A stretch of DNA of 64,000 nucleotides, from positions 124,001 through 188,000 of the forward strand of contig NZ_BDBB01000016.1 of NCBI RefSeq assembly GCF_001612765.1, read 5' to 3'. This DNA is from Nocardia arthritidis NBRC 100137. Lineage in GTDB: Bacteria; Actinomycetota; Actinomycetes; Mycobacteriales; Mycobacteriaceae. Made by a program: the position numbers and the translations under genes. This document shows, piece by piece, positions 26,461 through 35,436 of the stretch. Under the pieces are notes generated by a model. That model was not told the DNA's origin, ran no database searches, and was given only the letters and a program-made list of their open reading frames with translations. Every line of letters begins with the position of its first letter. Position 1 is the stretch's first letter.

Positions 26461-26961
26461 TTATCGGCCACCGGTCGGCGCCGAGTCCCGGCGTTCGGTG
26501 CGCCGTTCGCGGATCGCCGACTCGACTTCGTCGACCGCCGTTCGGATCGTCGCCCCGTAGCCGTCGTCGGCGAGCGTGTGCAGACACGCGCGGGCGGCGT
26601 CGATTTCGCGCTGCGCGGCGTCGAACGAGCCGAGCCTGCGGTAGTCGTCGGCGAGGTTGAGGTGCAGTGACGGGTAGAACGCGGCTACCCGCAGCGATCC
26701 GTCGTAGTTCCGCGCGCGATCGTCGGTAAGGCTGTCGGCGGCGTCCAGCGCGCGGATGTCCCAGGTGAGCGCTTCGGCGGCGTCGTTGTACAGGTCGGCG
26801 AGATAGTGGGCGAGCGTGCACCGGTGCAGCGGGTCGCCTTGCGGGCCGAGCGCGGCCCACGCGGTGAGCAGAGCGTCCCGCGCGTCGTCCGGACGGCCCT
26901 CGCGGCCGAGCGCGACAGCGCTGGTGATGGCGTCCATGGCGGGGTCGGTTGCCGAGTTCAT
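26461..26961 (-). CDS. TPR-like helical protein
   Basis: 166 residues from the ATG at 26961, which has GGAG upstream. Helical repeats of tetratricopeptide type are visible: AVALGREGRPDDARDALLTA, LAHYLADLYNDAAEALTWDI and LNLADDYRRLGSFDAAQREI. There is no membrane segment or catalytic motif. It probably acts as a protein-protein interaction scaffold. It shares a terminator with the convergent lipoprotein gene. Confidence 0.75.
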   Translation of the reverse strand: MNSATDPAMDAITSAVALGREGRPDDARDALLTAWAALGPQGDPLHRCTLAHYLADLYNDAAEALTWDIRALDAADSLTDDRARNYDGSLRVAAFYPSLHLNLADDYRRLGSFDAAQREIDAARACLHTLADDGYGATIRTAVDEVESAIRERRTERRDSAPTGGR

Positions 26962-27090
26962 GCGGGTCTCCTTCGGGGGCAGTGTGTGCATGGATGGGGT
27001 GGTGCGTCGTGGGCGCGTCCGGACGGCCGACTCGAGTGCGGGTGGGACGGCACTCGAAGTCGATGGGCGCGGGCGTGGACGTCCGCGCGA

Positions 27091-28149
27091 CTATCTCGAG
27101 GTGTTGTGGTCGGGAGGCCGGACCGGCATCGCCAGGGTGGTCAGGTCTCCGTCGGTCGCGGAGCGCAGGATCACCGGCTGATCGGTCGCGATGATGTCGA
27201 GCATGAGTTCGGGACCGAGCGCGATGTGGACGGCGGGCAGCAGTGTCGTGGGAGCGAACGACAGTGACAAGGCGGCGCCGGTGACCGTCGCGGGCAGGCG
27301 ACGCGCTTCGTCAGGTGTGGACGCCACGATATCGGTCGGTCCGATCGCGAATCGCACTGTGGTATAAGCCCTTTCAAGGATCTCCAGCATCATGTCCCGA
27401 GCGACGATCGCCCTGGTGCGGACCGGTCCCAGTCCCGACAGCACGGCACGGTGATCCGGGAAGGGCTCATCGATGACAGCCGACCGGTGTGTTACGCCGT
27501 CTCCGGTCAAAATCAGCCCGCCGTCGGCCGGTGCGGCGACGACCTCATCCATGTCGCGCAGCGCCTCGGTGATCGACTCGAGTCCGTTCGGATCGAGCAC
27601 CACGGACCATTCGCCGCCGTGCTGCCGCTTCGCCACCACGGTGCGGGTGGAGAGACGGTAGCGGTCGGTCGCCGTGAGGGTGACGGCGTTCGCGCCCGCT
27701 TCCAGCAGAACACCCGCCAGCACGGGAATCTCCCGGGTCCGGGCAGCGGCTGTCCGAACCTGGTCGATCGCCTCCGCGAGCGCCGCCGCGTCGGCCGCCA
27801 CGTGAGCGCCGAGCGACTGTTCGACCACCGCGGCGACGTACGCGGCCTCGCGTGCTCTGCGCGTCAGTTCCGCCACGTGACGATCGAGCAGGCGGCGCGA
27901 CCGCTCGGCGTCACCGGCGAGAATCTCCGCGATCGCCTCCAGCGGTAGCTCGATCGCCCGCAGCTGCCGGATGAGCGTCGCCCGTTCTCGCTGCTCCTCG
28001 GCGTAGTAGCGGTATCCGGTCAGCGGGTCGACCCGGGCCGGAACGAGCAGGCCGCAGTCGTCGTAGAACCGCAGCGCGCTCGCAGTGAGCCCGCTGGCCC
28101 GCGCGAGCACACCGATCGTGATCAACCCTGCGGGCTCCGAACTCGTCAC
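27091..28149 (-). CDS. MerR-type HTH fused to a DnaN-like sliding-clamp domain
   Basis: 352 residues from a GTG at 28149; a TTG at 28170 is another start. The N-terminus is a MerR winged helix (ITIGVLARASGLTASALRFY, then GYRYYAEEQRERATLIRQLR) with a coiled-coil extension (about 75-120). The remaining 220 residues look like a DNA polymerase III beta clamp: IPVLAGVLLEAGANAVTLTA, ATDRYRLSTRTV, FPDHRAVL and the terminal LTTLAMPVRP. Clamp-type sequence behind a MerR domain is known in some actinobacteria. Its biological role is not clear. It may regulate DNA-repair genes or act on DNA directly (speculation). Confidence 0.8.
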   Translation of the reverse strand: MTSSEPAGLITIGVLARASGLTASALRFYDDCGLLVPARVDPLTGYRYYAEEQRERATLIRQLRAIELPLEAIAEILAGDAERSRRLLDRHVAELTRRAREAAYVAAVVEQSLGAHVAADAAALAEAIDQVRTAAARTREIPVLAGVLLEAGANAVTLTATDRYRLSTRTVVAKRQHGGEWSVVLDPNGLESITEALRDMDEVVAAPADGGLILTGDGVTHRSAVIDEPFPDHRAVLSGLGPVRTRAIVARDMMLEILERAYTTVRFAIGPTDIVASTPDEARRLPATVTGAALSLSFAPTTLLPAVHIALGPELMLDIIATDQPVILRSATDGDLTTLAMPVRPPDHNTSR

Positions 28150-28437
28150 CCGGCCATCATGGAGCCTCAACCAACTCGAAGGTCAACCTGTCACGAGCAG
28201 CTCACCCTCGCTGAGAGGTCTCAGGTCCTGACGCGGGTGAGTTCTGCGCCGGATCGATGTCGCCGGAGCGCTGCGCACGACTGCCCGACCCGGTGCCTCT
28301 GGCGGCCGCACCTCCGTGGGTGGTTCGCATCGTCGTCGGTGACGTTGCGGGTCTGCGATCGGCGCGCCCCAGGTGCGACGATCCTCGGTTCACGCATGAG
28401 CCCGTGCGCATTGCGGTCGGCGCCGGGCGTGAGCCGG

Positions 28438-28788
28438 TCAGTCGGTGCGGGGGTCGGTGGGGGTCACCCGCCAGCGGCGCGACCACTCCCAGACCGGCCC
28501 CAGCGCCGTGCCGAGTTCGATGCCCGCGGTGGTCAATTCATAGGACTTGTCGGGATTCTTCGCGATCAGGCCCGCGGACTGCAGATGTTGCAGGCGCACC
28601 GACAGCATGCTGGAGGAGCAGTTGCCCATGCGTCTGCGCAGTTCGAGGAAGCCGAGGCGGTCGGGTTCCAGTTCCCACAGGATGCGCAGGATCCAGCGCT
28701 GGCCGAGCAGGTCCATCGTGGCCAGCAGCGGCTCGTTCGCCGGGTCATCCCGGCCGCGCGGCGGCTTGGGTTCGTTTGCGCTTCTCAT
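28438..28788 (-). CDS. HxlR-family transcriptional regulator
   Basis: 116 residues with the HxlR winged-helix pattern: LLGQRWILRILWELEPDRLG, FLELRRRMGN, SSSMLSVRLQHLQSAGLI and LTTAGIELGTALGPVWEWSR. The proximal CNCSSS-type cysteine used by redox-sensing members is absent from the N-terminus, although GNCSSS occurs at the recognition-helix end. It is divergent from the SDR-like gene with about 70 bp between the starts, so it likely controls that gene. Confidence 0.88.
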   Translation of the reverse strand: MRSANEPKPPRGRDDPANEPLLATMDLLGQRWILRILWELEPDRLGFLELRRRMGNCSSSMLSVRLQHLQSAGLIAKNPDKSYELTTAGIELGTALGPVWEWSRRWRVTPTDPRTD

Positions 28789-28858
28789 TTAGAACCAGCA
28801 TAGTGATTCTGAAATAGAAGCACTGGCCCGGGCCGCCGGGCGGACCGAGAGGGTGACA

Positions 28859-29617
28859 GTGGACGACACGACCGGACGGCGAATCGTTCTGATCACGGGC
28901 GCCTCCCGCGGCATCGGCGCGGAGACCGCTCGGGTGCTCGCGGCGCGGGGTGACCACGTGGTGATCAACTACCGGGAGAAGGCCAAGCGCGCCGACACGC
29001 TGGCGGAGGCGATCCGGCAGGCGGGCGGCAATGCGTCCACGGCGGGCGCGGACATCGCCGACGCGGATTCGGCACGCGTCCTGGTCGCCGGGGTCGTCGA
29101 GGAGTTCGGCCGGTTGGATGTGCTGATCCTCAACGCGTCCGGTGGGCTGGAGCGCAACGCCTCGCCCGGTTACGCGATAGCCCTCAATCGTGACGCGCAG
29201 GAACGGCTCGTCCGACTCGCCGTGCCGTATATGCCTTCCGGTTCGCGGATCGTGTTCGTGACCAGCCATCAGGCCCACTTCCACGGCCGCAAACCGGTGC
29301 CCGCCGACTACGAACCCATCGCCGCCAGCAAGCGCGCGGGCGAGGACGCGCTACGCGCCATGATCCCGGAACTCACCGCCGGGGGCATCGCCTTGCACGT
29401 CGTCTCCGGCGACATGATCGACGGCACGATCATCGTCCAGCTGCTGGAGCGCCGAAACCCCGACGCGGTCGCCGCGCGCCGCGACCAGGGCGCCTTGCCC
29501 ACCGTCGCGGAGTTCGCCACCGCCGTCGCCCTGGCCACCACCGCTGCCGCCGATCCGGGCCACACCACATACATCGGCGGTCAGGACTACCTCGACGCCT
29601 ACGAGACCATTTTCTGA
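28859..29617 (+). CDS. Short-chain dehydrogenase/reductase-like protein
   Basis: 252 residues from the GTG at 28859, with GAGAGG 8 nt upstream; GTG at 28853 is also possible. The Rossmann motif TGASRGIGAETA and the LNASGG motif show NAD(P) binding. The catalytic serine fits VTSHQAH, but the YxxxK motif reads YEPIAASK: the tyrosine lies 7, not 4, residues before the lysine and the normal position is Ile. It may be inactive or work by a changed geometry. Paired with a divergent HxlR regulator. Confidence 0.8.
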   Translation: MDDTTGRRIVLITGASRGIGAETARVLAARGDHVVINYREKAKRADTLAEAIRQAGGNASTAGADIADADSARVLVAGVVEEFGRLDVLILNASGGLERNASPGYAIALNRDAQERLVRLAVPYMPSGSRIVFVTSHQAHFHGRKPVPADYEPIAASKRAGEDALRAMIPELTAGGIALHVVSGDMIDGTIIVQLLERRNPDAVAARRDQGALPTVAEFATAVALATTAAADPGHTTYIGGQDYLDAYETIF

Positions 29618-29679
29618 GTCTTCATGCCAGGACGAATAATTCGGTACCGGTTCGCGGGTGGGGCTCGGACCATGGGGCG

Positions 29680-30507
29680 ATGGTGAATTACCTGGACACC
29701 GCGTTGCGGACCGAGCGGAGCGAGGTGCCGCAGCCGGTGCGGCTGGAAGTAGAGCGCCTGCTCGGGGATGTCGTGTGCTCGGCCGTGGATCAGCGTGGCG
29801 GGTTCGGCCACGGCGTCGCAGTGCGCGTGCGCACCGGCGGAGGCGAGCCGGCCTTCGTCAAGGCGATCGAGGCGGGAGACGAACTCGCGCAGGTGTATCG
29901 GCAGGAGGCGCACATCGCGTCGCGCCTGCCCGCGACGGCGCCCGCGCCGCGATGCCGGTTCGTCAGCGAGATCGCGGGGTGGTTTGTCGCCGGGTTCGAC
30001 GACGTCGAGGGGGCGTTTCCGCGGCTCGATGAGCCGGGGGAGTTGCGGGACACCCTCGCGTTGGTGACGCGGTTGGCCACGGAGCTGACACCGAGCCCGC
30101 TGTCGGAGGTGCCGACGGTGGCGGATGCCTATGGGCCGCAACCTTCGTCTGCGCGCTCGCCGGCTACCGGGCAGCGGCTGCCGGAAGCCGGGTCCGCCGT
30201 TCGCCCTGTTTGCGCAAGCATCAATCGGTGTTTGCCCAACTCGCTCGAGAGTGGCTGGCGTGTCGGCTCGGATGGCAATAGCCCCGGGAAAGATGGCTCT
30301 ATCCTCGAAAAACGCAAGGTCACTGGATGTTTGCCACGGCTGCGGTGCCGGGCGGGGACCGGGAAAATCGGGGCGATGGGCGTGTCGCGTGAGCGGAACT
30401 CGTCGAATCCGATGCGGCAGACGCGACTCTCGGTCACGCTAGGCATATGTGGATGTTCGGGCAGTGCCGGGACACCGGCGAGGCAAGGCATCGAGGACGT
30501 GGCCTAG
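29680..30507 (+). pseudogene. Truncated aminoglycoside-phosphotransferase-like gene
   Basis: The first 150 residues resemble the N-lobe of a kinase-like phosphotransferase (GGFGHGVAVRVRTGGGEPAF, VKAIEAGDELAQVYRQEAHI, GWFVAGFDDVEG). After VADAYGP near 30130 the composition changes to Arg/Gly/Ser/Pro-rich sequence without the catalytic loop (HGDxxxxN) or the metal-binding DWE. The reading frame runs on by chance to 30507. A functional enzyme would be about 280-300 residues with an intact C-lobe, so this is taken as a 3'-truncated relic. Confidence 0.6.
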
Positions 30508-30542
30508 ACGCGTCCATCCTGGTCGGAAGGGGGGTTCCGGAA
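30151..30542. other. Region after the phosphotransferase relic
   Basis: About 390 bp with no convincing gene, holding the chance extension of the truncated phosphotransferase frame. GGAAGGGGGG at its end is the ribosome binding site of the next DUF4254 gene. Confidence 0.4.
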
Positions 30543-30995
30543 ATGGACCAGGCGTCCGAGGCTCGGGTGATTCCCGGCAAAGAGCTGCTGCTGGCCGCCT
30601 TCCGTGGGTTGCCGCACATGGATCATCCGATGCTGGAGGCGGCCGGCGAACTGGCTCAGCTGCACCAGACGCGCGAACGCACGCCCGCGAGCCGGTGCGA
30701 CAAACTCGACCGGCGCCGGGCACAACTCGTGCGCGGCATCGACCGCTGGGTCACCCTGGCGACACCGATCCCGCCGCCCGCCGCTCCCGAGCACGCCGAG
30801 ACCGTGGGCCGGATGGTGGACCGGTTGGCCAGGCTGGCCGCCCAGGCGTTCGTCGCGCTCGCGCACGCGCCGGAATCGGTCTTCTACGACGCGTGGGTCC
30901 GGATCGACGAATTGGCCGACGGCTACCAGGATCTCGTCGACGATCTGCGCGCCGGGGCGAGGCGACTACCCGAGGGGTGCTACGACCGCTGGTAG
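30543..30995 (+). CDS. DUF4254 protein (copy 2)
   Basis: 150 residues from the ATG at 30543, behind a strong GGAAGGGGGG. Family pattern: LEAAGELAQLHQTRERTPAS, LDRRRAQLVRGIDRWVTLAT, AETVGRMVDRLARLAAQAFV, GYQDLVDDLRAGARRLPEGC. It is a helical cytosolic protein. Its stop abuts that of the convergent peptidase gene exactly (TAG/CTA at 30993-30998). Function unknown. Confidence 0.85.
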   Translation: MDQASEARVIPGKELLLAAFRGLPHMDHPMLEAAGELAQLHQTRERTPASRCDKLDRRRAQLVRGIDRWVTLATPIPPPAAPEHAETVGRMVDRLARLAAQAFVALAHAPESVFYDAWVRIDELADGYQDLVDDLRAGARRLPEGCYDRW

Positions 30996-31493
30996 CTATC
31001 CGTTACGCCCGAACAGCCGGAACGACCGTTTGCGCCGGCGCGGCAGGGTCGAGTACACCATGGTCATGTCGGCGAAGACCTCGGCTTCCCGCTCGCGATC
31101 GGCGCCGAAATCGGCGGCGCCGAGTACGTGTTCGATCGAGTGCGGCGAGATCGAGGGCAGGATGACGGCCAAGGAGGGCGGCAACGGATCGCCGCGTTCC
31201 TGGTCTTTGTGGTGACCCAGCAGCATGTGACCGATCTCGTGCAGGATGACGTGATCGGCGTTGCGGCCGGTCGCCGCGGCGTCGTACACGATGATGTCGT
31301 CGTGCTTGCGTGCCACCCACAGGCCGCCTCCACCGCAGCCCGTATCGGCCAACATCGCCTTGGGCACGGGGTGCAGGCTGATCGAGCGTCCGCGATGGGC
31401 CGCCACCGCAGCCAGATAAGCGGTGAGGTTCCACGGGTTGGGGAGGGGCACGCTCCGGGTGGCATCCCCGAAACGGGCTTCCATGCTGGTCAT
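30996..31493 (-). CDS. ImmA/IrrE-type zinc peptidase
   Basis: 165 residues. The zinc motif is HEIGHMLLGHH at about residues 85-95, with a likely third ligand in the acidic ADREREAEVFADMT segment near 135. There is no signal peptide. ImmA/IrrE peptidases cleave XRE-type repressors or are linked to stress and phage regulation. An XRE/DUF5753 regulator lies about 1.6 kb away. The N-terminal GRSISLHPVPKAMLADTGCG is unlike classical ImmA, so the exact subfamily is not certain. Confidence 0.75.
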   Translation of the reverse strand: MTSMEARFGDATRSVPLPNPWNLTAYLAAVAAHRGRSISLHPVPKAMLADTGCGGGGLWVARKHDDIIVYDAAATGRNADHVILHEIGHMLLGHHKDQERGDPLPPSLAVILPSISPHSIEHVLGAADFGADREREAEVFADMTMVYSTLPRRRKRSFRLFGRNG

Positions 31494-31585
31494 CGGCGCC
31501 CACCTTACCTATCGGGCGGCGACTAGTCATCTGCGGAATTCCGGCACACCGAGGGAGGTGATCCGCAGCGGCACAAGCCGATCGG

Positions 31586-32974
31586 TCACTCCGCGGGCGG
31601 CCGGCTGTCCAAGGGTTGTGCCCGCATGGCGCGGATGGCCAGGTAGTTCAGGCCCCACAGCGCGATTCCGATGGCCAGCAGCACGCCGGCGATGGCGTAT
31701 TGCGCCGGGTTGCGGTCGGTGAACGGCGTGACCAGAAAGCCACAGCTGAGCGCACCCAGCACCGGTAGCGGCGTCGGCGTCTTGAAGTGTTTGTGCGCCA
31801 CGGGGTCTCGGCGCAGCACCAGCACGGCGACGTTGACCACGGTGAACACCGCGAGCAGCAGCAGCGCCGTGGTACCGCCGAGTTCGGGCACTTCACCGAC
31901 GAACACGATCAGCCCGAGCGCGAGCAGCGTGGTGAAGATGATGGCGTTGTAGGGCGTCCGGCGCCGCTCGTGTACTCGGCCGAACGGCCGGGGCAATACC
32001 CCTTGCCGGGCCATGCCGTAGATCAGGCGGCTGGCCATCAGCATGTTGATCAGCGCCGAATTGGCGACGGCGAACATGGTGATGTAGGCGAAGACGTGGG
32101 TGGGGAAGCTCGGCGCCCCCACCTCGACCACCTTCAGCAGGGGCGTGTCGCCTTCGCCGAGCTGGTCGGCGGGGACGAGCGCGACCGCGCTGATCGATAC
32201 AAGCACGTAGATCAGCCCGGTGATGAGCAGTCCGGCGAGCAGGACCTTCGGGAAGATGCGGGTGGGCTCCTTGCACTCCTCGGCCATGTTCACCGAGTCC
32301 TCGAAACCGACCATCGCGTAGAACGCGAGCGTGGTGGCCACGATGACGCCGCCCACCGCGTTGCGCTCCCCGGTGTCGAACTCGACGATGCGCGAGAAGT
32401 CGCCATCGCCGACGCCCAAGGCCCAGCAACCGATCGCGATGACGATCAGCAGACCGGTCAGCTCCACGCAGGTGAGCACCACGTTGAGCTTCACGCCCTC
32501 GCTCACGCCGCGCAGGTTGATCGCCGCCACCACGGCCATGAACAACAGCGCGATCCCGGTCACCGCGGCCCCGCTGCCGAGATCCAGGTCGAAGGCTTCG
32601 GCGAAGTTGGCCGCGAAGGCCCGCGACGCTGTGGAAGCGGAGGTGATACCCGAACTCATCACCGCGAACGCGACCATGAAGGTGAGGAAGTGGATGCCGA
32701 ACGCCTTGTGCGTGTACAGGGCGGCGCCCGCGGCGTTCGGGTATTTGGTGACCAGCTCGAGATAGCTGAAACCGGTGATGAGCGCGACCAGGAACGCCAC
32801 GAGGAACGGCACCCACACCGCCCCGCCGACCTCGTTGGCCACCTTCCCGGTGAGCGCGTAGATGCCGGTGCCGAGGATGTCGCCGACCACGAACAGCAAG
32901 AGCAGCCCCGGCCCCATCACCCGTTTGAGTTCGGGCCCCGATTCCGATGTCGGATTCGCGGTGATTTCGGACAT
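31586..32974 (-). CDS. APC-family amino acid permease
   Basis: 462 residues from the ATG at 32974, preceded by GGGGAGGACGC. About 12 membrane segments are visible. The first segment carries the APC start motif MGPGLLLLFVVGDILGTGIY, and the later FYAMVGFEDSVNMAEECKEP is the conserved TM6-loop. It should exchange or import an amino acid or polyamine with a cation. The specific substrate cannot be told. Confidence 0.88.
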   Translation of the reverse strand: MSEITANPTSESGPELKRVMGPGLLLLFVVGDILGTGIYALTGKVANEVGGAVWVPFLVAFLVALITGFSYLELVTKYPNAAGAALYTHKAFGIHFLTFMVAFAVMSSGITSASTASRAFAANFAEAFDLDLGSGAAVTGIALLFMAVVAAINLRGVSEGVKLNVVLTCVELTGLLIVIAIGCWALGVGDGDFSRIVEFDTGERNAVGGVIVATTLAFYAMVGFEDSVNMAEECKEPTRIFPKVLLAGLLITGLIYVLVSISAVALVPADQLGEGDTPLLKVVEVGAPSFPTHVFAYITMFAVANSALINMLMASRLIYGMARQGVLPRPFGRVHERRRTPYNAIIFTTLLALGLIVFVGEVPELGGTTALLLLAVFTVVNVAVLVLRRDPVAHKHFKTPTPLPVLGALSCGFLVTPFTDRNPAQYAIAGVLLAIGIALWGLNYLAIRAMRAQPLDSRPPAE

Positions 32975-33072
32975 GCGTCCTCCCCTCGGCAGTAAGGGCG
33001 AGGGTACCCATTCGGCCGCGGAATAGTCGTTCAACCGGGCCGTGCGCGCGCGTTTCGCGGGGAGCGGACGCT

Positions 33073-33942
33073 CTACTCCATCCGGTCCATCCGCCGCGCG
33101 GCCTCCACGATCATGGCCGCGGAGTCGCGCGGGCTCAGCGCCATGGCGCGCAGCTGATCGAAAATGACGCCGAAACGGCGGATTTCGGTATGGCCCTCGA
33201 TCAGCTCGTCGCCCGCGATGCCCTCCACGTAGACCAGTTCGGGATCGGCGGGATCGGGGAAATCCAGCAGGGTGAAGGAGCCCGCCATGCCGGGGTGCGC
33301 GCCCGCGTCGAACGGCAGTATCTGCAGGATCACGTTCTTACGCTTGATCTCTTGCATGAGCCGGTCGAGCTGACCGCGCATCACGGCGGGTCCGCCGATG
33401 GTACGACGGATCGCGGCCTCGTCCATGACGACCCACAGCTCGAGCGGGTTCTCCTTGGTCAGGTTGACGGCGCGGTCCATCCTGGCCTTCGCCCTGCTCT
33501 CCATGACCGCCGCCTCCAGCTTCGGCATGGAGGTGTCGATCACCGCCGTCGCGTACTCATAGGTCTGCAAAAGCCCTGGGATGATGGATGTTTGGTAGTG
33601 CCGGGCCGACAACGCCTCGGACTCGAAGTTGATGTAGGCGGCGTAGACCTCCGACACGCTGCCCTCGTAGGCGCGCGACATGCCGGGCTTCAGCGCATCG
33701 GAGAGGAGCTCCAGTGCATCCTCGCGCTGCTCGTCTCCGATGCGGTAGAGGTCGAGCATCGCCATGAGGGTGCGTCGCTGCGGGCGGGCCTGGGCGGTCT
33801 CGATCCGGTACAGCGTGGTGACGTTGATGCCGGTCTTCGCGCTGACCTCTTCCTTGCTGAGCTGGGCATTCTCGCGCATCTCGTGCAGCATCGCGGCCAG
33901 CCGCCGCAACCGGACGGTCAGTACGGTGCGCTTGCCTGCCAT
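33073..33942 (-). CDS. XRE-family regulator with DUF5753 domain (no DUF397 partner)
   Basis: 289 residues. Helix-turn-helix at about 12-60 (LHEMRENAQLSKEEVSAKTG, VTTLYRIETAQARPQRRTLM) and DUF5753 at about 105-275 (YQTSIIPGLLQTYEYATAVI, FVxxDE-type AIRRTIGG, FTLLDFPDPADPELVYVEGI). GAAGGGG precedes the ATG. Unlike the copy at 22414, no DUF397 gene follows. The APC permease lies 98 bp downstream and may be co-transcribed. Confidence 0.9.
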   Translation of the reverse strand: MAGKRTVLTVRLRRLAAMLHEMRENAQLSKEEVSAKTGINVTTLYRIETAQARPQRRTLMAMLDLYRIGDEQREDALELLSDALKPGMSRAYEGSVSEVYAAYINFESEALSARHYQTSIIPGLLQTYEYATAVIDTSMPKLEAAVMESRAKARMDRAVNLTKENPLELWVVMDEAAIRRTIGGPAVMRGQLDRLMQEIKRKNVILQILPFDAGAHPGMAGSFTLLDFPDPADPELVYVEGIAGDELIEGHTEIRRFGVIFDQLRAMALSPRDSAAMIVEAARRMDRME

Positions 33943-34455
33943 CAGTACAACCCCTTCGGTCTACGCACTTGCTGGAACGTGTTATGACGTTCGCCCTCGA
34001 ATGCGGCCTATGTGCAGCGGATCTGTGCCGAGTGTGGGCACAGCAACAGAGACTACCTCCAGTGATCCACGTTATGGTCAGTGTTTTCGCGGGCTCTGCG
34101 TTCGGCGGCCGAGATCGAGGGGTGAACCGAACCGGCTACTCGGTTGAGCCCGCGTGCGGATACTCGCGGACCCGCTCCGCGTCGACATGCGGGCGGCGGG
34201 AAGGCCGCGCCGCCGGAAAGCGACCGCCGGATGCCCGCCCCCGCGTCCGCCGCCGGAGGAGTGAAGCCGGCTGGTGCGCTGCCGCGCCTTCCGGCCCTCG
34301 GGTGTCGCGGACGTTATTGCAGTTTGATTGCTACGAGATTGATTGCCCGTCCGTATGACTCTTCTATCCAGGTAAACGGCGCGTTATGGAGGATGCGGAG
34401 AGTTTGCCACGATTTGGTTTCATCTCGTGTTCCGGACCGTGGCCCGCGGGCGCCG
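33943..34455. other. Intergenic region, no gene seen
   Basis: 513 bp between divergent regulator genes (XRE on minus, PAS-ANTAR on plus). Reading frames here have atypical composition and no ribosome binding sites. It contains TGGAACGTGTTATG at 33971-33984, which resembles a TetR-type palindrome but misses one base of the KstR consensus. Confidence 0.4.
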
Positions 34456-35151
34456 ATGGATAATGGCCGCGTGACGAGGATGGATGACCTCGCGCTGAGA
34501 AGCGCCTCCGCGATAGCGAGCGTCATCGCGGGCACGCCGCAGAGCGTGGGCAGCTTCCGCTTCTGGTTCGAGGATCAGCGATGGGAATGGTCGGACGAAG
34601 CGGCCGCGATCTACGGCTACGCCGAGGGAGAGGCGCAACCCAGTACGGAGTTGCTGCTGGCGCACAAGCACCCCGACGACCGCGCGCTGCTCGCCCAGTC
34701 CATCGCCACCGCGGTGCGAACCGGTGAGCCGTTCTGTGGCCGCCACCGCGTCATCGACACCGCCGGGCGAACCCACCACGTCATCGTCGTCGCCGATCGC
34801 CTGCTCGACGACCGGGGGCTGGTGGTCGGCACCGCCGGTTACTTCATCGACGTGTCCGGCACCCTCGAGGAGAACCGGCAGGAGATCCTCGACGACACCC
34901 TGCCCGAACTGGTCGAATCACGGGCGGTGATCGAACAGGCCAAGGGCGTGCTCATGGTCGTGTACGGCATCAACGCCGAACAGGCGTTCCGGGTATTGCA
35001 GTGGCGCTCCCAGGAAACCAACATCAAGCTGCGGACGCTGGCGCGCCAACTGGTCGGCGAGGTCCCCGCGCTGGGCGGCGGCCCGGCCTCGCAACGAGCC
35101 TGCTTCGACCATCTGTTGCTGACCATGCACGACGTTCTCGCGTCGAAGTGA
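34456..35151 (+). CDS. PAS-ANTAR RNA-binding regulator
   Basis: 231 residues from the ATG at 34456 (GTG 34471 and ATG 34480 are alternatives). A PAS fold (about 25-135, FWFEDQRWEWSDEAAAIYGY and HKHPDDRALL) is followed by an ANTAR domain (about 150-210, SRAVIEQAKGVLMVVYGINA, AFRVLQWRSQETNIKLRTLA). ANTAR proteins bind paired RNA hairpins to prevent transcription termination. This architecture matches the Rv1626-independent PAS-ANTAR proteins of mycobacteria. The signal sensed by the PAS domain is unknown. Confidence 0.88.
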   Translation: MDNGRVTRMDDLALRSASAIASVIAGTPQSVGSFRFWFEDQRWEWSDEAAAIYGYAEGEAQPSTELLLAHKHPDDRALLAQSIATAVRTGEPFCGRHRVIDTAGRTHHVIVVADRLLDDRGLVVGTAGYFIDVSGTLEENRQEILDDTLPELVESRAVIEQAKGVLMVVYGINAEQAFRVLQWRSQETNIKLRTLARQLVGEVPALGGGPASQRACFDHLLLTMHDVLASK

Positions 35152-35436
35152 GCGCCGGGCTCGGTGACCGTCAGCCGATAGATCGAGCGTAGGTCGCGCG
35201 CCCGAGGACACCGATCCCTGCCGCGCGTCCGGAACCGGCCGCTTGCCTCTATGCGCCATCGCGACCCTCCCGCCGCGGGCGAAACCACTGTTTGCTGCGG
35301 CGTCGCCGTCGAATGCCCGGCGTTCCAACGCCATTCGGGGCGAGGGTGTTGCGTGATCTTCGCCCGTCGACCGATCCCACTCCCGATAAGTCGGAGACAA
35401 TTCATTAGAAGTAACCATAGTGGGAGGGGGTCCGTT

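Noticed and set aside
33971..33984. TGGAACGTGTTATG as a KstR site
   Set aside because: The last fixed base of the consensus is G instead of A, and the neighbouring genes are not steroid-related.
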